Source: B8-G4 sp033720735 (GTDB lineage Bacteria; Bacteroidota; Bacteroidia; Chitinophagales; Saprospiraceae). Taken from it: a DNA stretch of 18,613 nt. The stretch covers positions 1-18,613 of the forward strand of contig JAWWBX010000056.1 in the NCBI GenBank assembly GCA_033720735.1. The letters run 5' to 3'. How positions within the stretch are numbered: position 1 is the first letter of the stretch; every line of letters begins with the position of its first letter. Position numbers and translations under genes: made by a program. Under the pieces are notes generated by a model, which saw only the letters and a list, made by a program, of their open reading frames with translations, ran no database searches and was not told the DNA's origin. Shown here piece after piece: positions 15,467 through 18,613 of this stretch.

Positions 15467-15565
15467 TCAAAGTCCAAATACCAAACATTGAAGTCCAAAG
15501 GATACCGGCCTGCATCCCTTTGACATTTGGCATTTGGCATTTGTCATTTGAAATTTGATATTTCA
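15467..15565. repeat. Opposed 7-base repeats forming an imperfect long hairpin
   Basis: The left arm (15467-15501) is five heptads of CCAAAxx type (TCAAAGT, CCAAATA, CCAAACA, TTGAAGT, CCAAAGG). The right arm (15517-15565) is seven heptads of the complementary type (CCTTTGA, CATTTGG twice, CATTTGT, CATTTGA, AATTTGA, TATTTCA). The loop is about 15 bases and GC-rich. The innermost pairing CAAAGG (15496-15501) with CCTTTG (15517-15522) is exact; outer pairing is imperfect. It begins five bases after the AraC gene stop and ends 16 bases before the methyltransferase start. It may end the upstream transcript or affect translation of the next gene. Confidence 0.8.
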
Positions 15566-15581
15566 TGCTTCGACGTGCGCC

Positions 15582-16502
15582 ATGATGACAAAAGCAGCCC
15601 TCGACGCCTGGCTGGCCGCCCGCCAGCTCGCCCTGCTCGACGGCGCCATGGGCACCGAACTTGAGCGTCGGGGATACAGGACGGCACTTCCGCTCTGGTC
15701 GGCCATGGCCAATATTGAAGTTCCGCGGCTGGTGCATGCCATCCATGTCGATTATCTACACGCAGGGGCTGATCTCATTACCGCCAACACATTTCGCACC
15801 ACCGCCTATACCTTCACCAAAACCGGTCAGGAGGACCTGGCAGCGCATTGCACCAGGCTTGCGGTCGAACTGGCCCATGAGGCGATCAGCCAGGCCCGGC
15901 CCGGAGCGTTACTGTGTGCCTCCGTTGCCCCTCTGGAGGATTGCTATCGTCCAGATCTGGTGCCATCCGACGGCGTCATCGAAGATGCTTACGATCAGCA
16001 GCTCGACGTGCTCGCAAGCACTGATGTTGACGTCATCCTGGCGGAGACCATGATCAATCGCACTGAAGCGCTGACGCTGGCACGATTGCTCGCCAGGAGA
16101 AAGTTGCCCTTCATGATGTCATTCACGACAGATGGCTCCGACAGAATGCTCGATGGCACACCGCTTGAGGACATCATTGCAGGCGTCATGGAGTATGGCC
16201 CGTCGGCATTGCTGATCAACTGCCGTCCTGCCGAGCACATGGATGCCGCGGTCAGGTTATTGAAGGAGCACGTCACGGTGCCCTTTGGTGTGTATGCGAA
16301 TGGTGGCGGTTCACCAGACCCGGAAACCGGTTGGAAGCTGGCTGACCATTCCGTCGAGGCCTATTCTGCCGCGGCTGTCCACTGGCACGGATCAGGAGCG
16401 AAGCTGATCGGCGGTTGTTGCGGGACAACTCCCGAGATCATCGCTGCCGTCAACACGAAACTCAAGCCGGGCCCGTCGTCACCGGGCGTGACGGATCGGT
16501 GA
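15582..16502 (+). CDS. Homocysteine S-methyltransferase family protein
   Basis: The ATG at 15582 (a second ATG follows at 15585) gives 306 residues. An in-frame TTG at 15555 lies inside the heptad repeats and is rejected. N-terminal LLDGAMGTELERRG (19-32) and ANTFRTT are hallmarks of the zinc-dependent S-methyltransferase barrel. The zinc ligands are present: Cys214 in LLINCRP and Cys279-Cys280 in IGGCCGTTPE. The length matches MmuM/YbgG-like enzymes, which transfer a methyl group from S-methylmethionine or a betaine-type donor to homocysteine to make methionine in the cytosol; the donor cannot be decided. The MetH cobalamin domains are absent. About 19 residues follow the usual family end, and the last 41 bases overlap the convergent sulfurtransferase gene. 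Confidence 0.93.
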   Translation: MMTKAALDAWLAARQLALLDGAMGTELERRGYRTALPLWSAMANIEVPRLVHAIHVDYLHAGADLITANTFRTTAYTFTKTGQEDLAAHCTRLAVELAHEAISQARPGALLCASVAPLEDCYRPDLVPSDGVIEDAYDQQLDVLASTDVDVILAETMINRTEALTLARLLARRKLPFMMSFTTDGSDRMLDGTPLEDIIAGVMEYGPSALLINCRPAEHMDAAVRLLKEHVTVPFGVYANGGGSPDPETGWKLADHSVEAYSAAAVHWHGSGAKLIGGCCGTTPEIIAAVNTKLKPGPSSPGVTDR

Positions 16503-17310
16503 TCCATTCGCTCCACGAGCCGGGGTACAACTTCGGCATGCCCAGGCCGGCATGTTTGAACGCCAGGATATCATGGCAGGCGGTCACACCCGACCCGCAA
16601 TGCACGGCGATCTGGTGATCCGGTACCGTGATCTTCGATAATCTCGCACGCAGCACTTCTGGACTTTTCCACGATCCGTCGGGATGCACATTCTCCATGA
16701 ACGGCAGGTTGAAGGCCCCGGGCATGTGCCCGGCCACCGGATCGATTGGTTCCACTTCCCCGCGATAGCGGGCAGCCGCGCGGGCATCGATCACACAGTG
16801 CGCAGCGTCCTGACGCCAGGCATTGACGATGTCAGCACTCACCGTCATCGCGGCATTCACCCTGGGCCGGTATTGCGTAGCCGTCGGTGATGGCACGTCG
16901 TCTGTCACCGGGTACTGCTGCGCCGTCCAGGCCGCCCACCCACCGTCTAGCAGCGCGCAATCCTCATGGCCCATCCAGTGCAACATCCACCACGCTCTGG
17001 CCGCCAGTCCGCCATGCGATTGGTCATACACGACCACCTGGTCATTCCCGGATATCCCCCACACACCCAGGCGTGCCGCGAATGCCTCGGGCGCGGGTAG
17101 CGGATGGCGCCCGGTCACTCCCGGGACTACCGGGGCTGAAAGATCATCATCGAGGTGTGCGTATACTGCGCCCGGAAGGTGTGCCGCCCGGTACGCGTTT
17201 CTCCCCCACTCCGTGTCAGCCAGGGAGAAGCGGCAATCGAGGATGCGCACGGTGCCCTTGCCCAGCAACGCGTGCAGATCGAATGGACTGATAATGGTTG
17301 TATAGGACAT
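16462..17310 (-). CDS. Sulfurtransferase, two rhodanese domains (3-mercaptopyruvate/thiosulfate type)
   Basis: 282 residues, typical for SseA-like enzymes. The N-terminal rhodanese domain (about 5-135) is non-catalytic, with ILDCRF at the start, VVVYDQSHGGLAARAWWML in the middle and LDGGWAAW. The C-terminal domain (about 155-275) carries DAR (175-177), RYRGEVEPID, GHMPGAFNLPF and the active loop CGSGVTA with Cys238. The CGSGVTA loop is typical of 3-mercaptopyruvate sulfurtransferases; thiosulfate rhodaneses usually have a more basic loop (CRKGVTA). It is cytosolic, moving sulfur from mercaptopyruvate to thiol acceptors or cyanide. The ATG at 17310 fits the family start. Its 3' end overlaps the methyltransferase gene tail to tail by 41 bases, so both genes serve sulfur amino-acid metabolism without sharing a transcript. 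Confidence 0.94.
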   Translation of the reverse strand: MSYTTIISPFDLHALLGKGTVRILDCRFSLADTEWGRNAYRAAHLPGAVYAHLDDDLSAPVVPGVTGRHPLPAPEAFAARLGVWGISGNDQVVVYDQSHGGLAARAWWMLHWMGHEDCALLDGGWAAWTAQQYPVTDDVPSPTATQYRPRVNAAMTVSADIVNAWRQDAAHCVIDARAAARYRGEVEPIDPVAGHMPGAFNLPFMENVHPDGSWKSPEVLRARLSKITVPDHQIAVHCGSGVTACHDILAFKHAGLGMPKLYPGSWSEWITDPSRPVTTGPA

Positions 17311-17383
17311 GTGTCAGGAATGTACCATGAATTTCGTGAATGTGTCAGTGATTTATTTGCAGCTTATCCGGTCGACGAATCAT

Positions 17384-17504
17384 GCACCACCCTCTGACCA
17401 CTCAAGTCCTAACCTTCAACGACCAGACTTCCCCCTCCTCGAACCCCAACGTATGCCTGATGCACAAGCTTCAATCACGAGGAGGGGGACCGAGGGGGTG
17501 GTGC
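17384..17504. repeat. Nested inverted-repeat unit 1
   Basis: Outer arms are GCACCACCC (17384-17392) and GGGTGGTGC (17496-17504), perfectly complementary. Inner arms are CCCCCTCCTCG (17431-17441) and CGAGGAGGGGG (17478-17488), perfect over 11 bp, around a 36-base loop containing GTATGCCTGATGCACAAGCT. A partial copy of loop-like sequence (ACAAGCTTCAGGCACGAG) recurs at about 17513-17530, between units 1 and 2. Confidence 0.82.
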
Positions 17505-17549
17505 TGAACGGACACAAGCTTCAGGCACGAGTCCGCTGGCCGGTTGATA

Positions 17550-17659
17550 GCACCACCCCCTGCCAATTCAAATCCTGATTTTCAACTTGCAGACCTCCCC
17601 CTCCTCGTACATCCAGCGCGTGCCTGATGCACAATCTAGCCTCGAGGAGGGGGTGGTGC
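17550..17659. repeat. Nested inverted-repeat unit 2
   Basis: Outer arms are GCACCACCCCC (17550-17560) and GGGGGTGGTGC (17649-17659), perfect over 11 bp. Inner arms are CCCCCTCCTCG (17597-17607) and CGAGGAGGGGG (17643-17653). In this unit the right inner and outer arms overlap and share a G-run, so the spacer seen in unit 1 (GGACCGAGG) is missing. The loop again carries TGCCTGATGCACAA. Confidence 0.82.
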
Positions 17660-17706
17660 AATTGAACACAGCGCGCGATGGTCTGCTCTCATTCGCGTTG
17701 CGGATG

Positions 17707-17901
17707 CCACCACCCCCTGTCCAACTCAAGTGCTAATCATCAACCAGCAGACTTCCCCCTCCTCGATCCCCAACGTATGCCTGATGCACAAGCTTCAGGT
17801 ACGAGCCCGCCTGGCCGGCAGGCAGGGAGGGGACCGAGGGGGTGGTGCAGAGGAGCCCGCCTGACCGGCAGGCAAGAGGAGGGGGACCGAGAGGGTGGTG
17901 C
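17707..17901. repeat. Nested inverted-repeat unit 3 with tandem duplication of its right part
   Basis: The left outer arm CCACCACCCCC begins at 17707 and the inner arm CCCCCTCCTCG is at 17755-17765. The right side occurs twice about 50 bases apart: each copy has GAGCCCGCCTGnCCGGCAGG (17803 and 17853), then a G-run, GGACCGAG and a GGTGGTGC arm (ending 17848 and 17901). Loop sequence ACGTATGCCTGATGCACAAG is identical to that of unit 1 over this stretch. Confidence 0.8.
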
Positions 17902-17967
17902 AGTACGGAAGAGGGGAACAAAAGGGGGTGGTGGAGTAAGCGTATTTTGCAGAACTTCACAGTCGTC

Positions 17968-17971
17968 AGGA
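17968..17971 (+). promoter_or_regulatory. Ribosome binding site of DUF1684 gene
   Basis: AGGA lies seven bases before the ATG at 17979 and supports this start. Confidence 0.45.
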
Positions 17972-17978
17972 CCCTGTT

Positions 17979-18613
17979 ATGCAGCAACTAGCAACATCGT
18001 GTATTCTTGTCTTTCTTCTTTCAGCCCTTCTCTTCTGCAAGACTTCTGATACACCGCCCGATCCCAACTACATCACTTCCATTGAAGCCTGGCGTACCGC
18101 TCGCCTTGACGCACTCAAGCGACCTCGCGGCTGGGCGTCGCTGGTTGGATTGCACTGGCTGCCGGAAGGGCAACAGTCATTCGGCGCGAGCGACACCGCG
18201 GATATCCAGTTGCCGGAGAGTTCACCGGAGGTCATTGGCGTCTGGCATCGGGCAGGCGACACGGTGCGCTTTCGGCCAACACCAGGGCTGGCGGTCTGGA
18301 GCGTCAACGAGAGCACGCCATTTTCTGGTGGTGAGGTACGGGCTGACAGTGATGCGCAGCCGCACCTGCTCAACCATCAGTCACTCTACTGGATGGTGAT
18401 CCAGCGGGGTGATCAATACGGTGTGCGCGTATGGGATACGCTGCACCACGCCCGCTCCGAACTGACGGAGATCCCGCATTTTCCTGTAGATCCGGCCTGG
18501 GCCTTGCCGGCACAGTTCGAACCAGCCCCGCCGGGCACGCAAATGATGGTGGATAATGCGGTCGGGCTGACCGTTCCGGTGAACGTGGCTGGAACCGTGT
18601 ACAGCGCACAAGG
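17979..18613 (+). CDS. DUF1684 family protein, exported, C-terminus beyond right edge
   Basis: The frame is open from the ATG at 17979 to the window edge (211 codons, no stop). It starts MQQLATSCILVFLLSALLFC, an export signal; the cysteine is not in a strict lipobox because Phe precedes it, so lipoprotein status is doubtful. The family pattern is clear: EAWRTARLDALKRPRGWASL then VGLHWLPEGQQSFG near residues 37-70, LYWMVIQRGDQYGVRVWD around 140, and IPHFPVDPAWALPAQFE near 170. DUF1684 proteins are about 200-300 residues and have no established biochemical function. The remaining C-terminal part, which in the family carries the most conserved residues, lies outside the window. Its promoter must lie in or beside the C/G-run repeat array. 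Confidence 0.88.
   Translation, partial: MQQLATSCILVFLLSALLFCKTSDTPPDPNYITSIEAWRTARLDALKRPRGWASLVGLHWLPEGQQSFGASDTADIQLPESSPEVIGVWHRAGDTVRFRPTPGLAVWSVNESTPFSGGEVRADSDAQPHLLNHQSLYWMVIQRGDQYGVRVWDTLHHARSELTEIPHFPVDPAWALPAQFEPAPPGTQMMVDNAVGLTVPVNVAGTVYSAQ

Larger units (their letters stand above)
17311..17978. other. Gene-free region of 668 bases with C/G-run repeat array
   Basis: No credible gene lies here; the small open frames read through the repeats and give low-complexity products. It separates the divergent sulfurtransferase and DUF1684 genes. Positions 17311-17383 are ordinary sequence next to the sulfurtransferase start. Positions 17384-17935 hold three related inverted-repeat units and end with a loose GGGGGTGGTGG copy. 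Positions 17936-17978 lie directly upstream of the DUF1684 start. No clear promoter was found. Confidence 0.75.

Noticed and set aside
15153..15746. 197-codon minus-strand frame across the AraC end and heptad repeats
   Set aside because: The product is a shadow of two real genes plus a repetitive ISNDKCQMPNVK-type peptide that only reflects the heptad repeats.
17384..17935. CRISPR array or intrinsic terminator cluster in the C/G-run region
   Set aside because: Spacing is uneven, loop sequences are conserved where spacers would be variable, no cas genes are near, and no T-runs follow the stems.
17733..18049. Small proline/glycine-rich open frames on both strands in the repeat array
   Set aside because: They read through the C/G-run repeats, give low-complexity products and overlap each other and the DUF1684 start in other frames.

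Overview
The window looks like a chromosomal segment from a fairly GC-rich member of the Bacteroidota. The support is family content: secreted proteins with the N-terminal pattern typical of Bacteroidota surface proteins, a NTAVG-repeat protein, a periplasmic two-propeller histidine kinase paired with a LytTR regulator, a GIN/DUF2807 protein, a DUF1684 protein and a PycTM-like membrane protein. Shine-Dalgarno sequences are weak or absent in front of most genes. Genus or family cannot be fixed from the sequence alone. I saw no tRNA, rRNA, CRISPR array, transposase or phage structural gene.

Left part (1-6016, minus strand): three secreted-protein genes read leftward as a probable operon. The first encodes a protein with a C-terminal tail-fibre-like/S74-type region. 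The second encodes an 878-residue BNR/Asp-box propeller protein with a coat-hanger-type C-terminus. The third is a giant 17-residue-repeat (YadA-head-like) protein that runs off the left edge. The third gene has no stop inside the window, so a scan for complete reading frames would miss it.

Centre-left (6198-10890, plus strand): a divergent, translationally coupled two-component pair. It consists of a LytS-type sensor kinase with a periplasmic propeller and Y_Y_Y region and a LytTR response regulator, followed by a secreted GIN-domain protein. The position suggests that the pair may control the surface-protein operon, the GIN gene, or both. This is inference.

Centre to right (10990-17310): mostly single genes of general metabolism and envelope function. 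In order they are an Asp/Glu racemase, an MBL-fold hydrolase (minus), a WaaE-like family 2 glycosyltransferase, an orphan PycTM-like membrane protein (minus), a secreted SnoaL/DUF4440-like protein directly followed by an AraC-type regulator, a homocysteine S-methyltransferase, and a mercaptopyruvate/thiosulfate sulfurtransferase (minus). The last two overlap tail to tail by 41 bases.

Right end (17311-18613): a gene-free region of about 670 bases holds three related units built from nested inverted repeats, very rich in C and G runs. It is followed by the start of a DUF1684 gene that runs off the right edge. A second non-coding element, a hairpin made of opposing 7-base repeats, lies between the AraC gene and the methyltransferase gene. 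The two repeat elements, the orphan PycTM-like gene and the giant repeat protein are the most unusual parts of the window. No complete new multi-gene system could be demonstrated.
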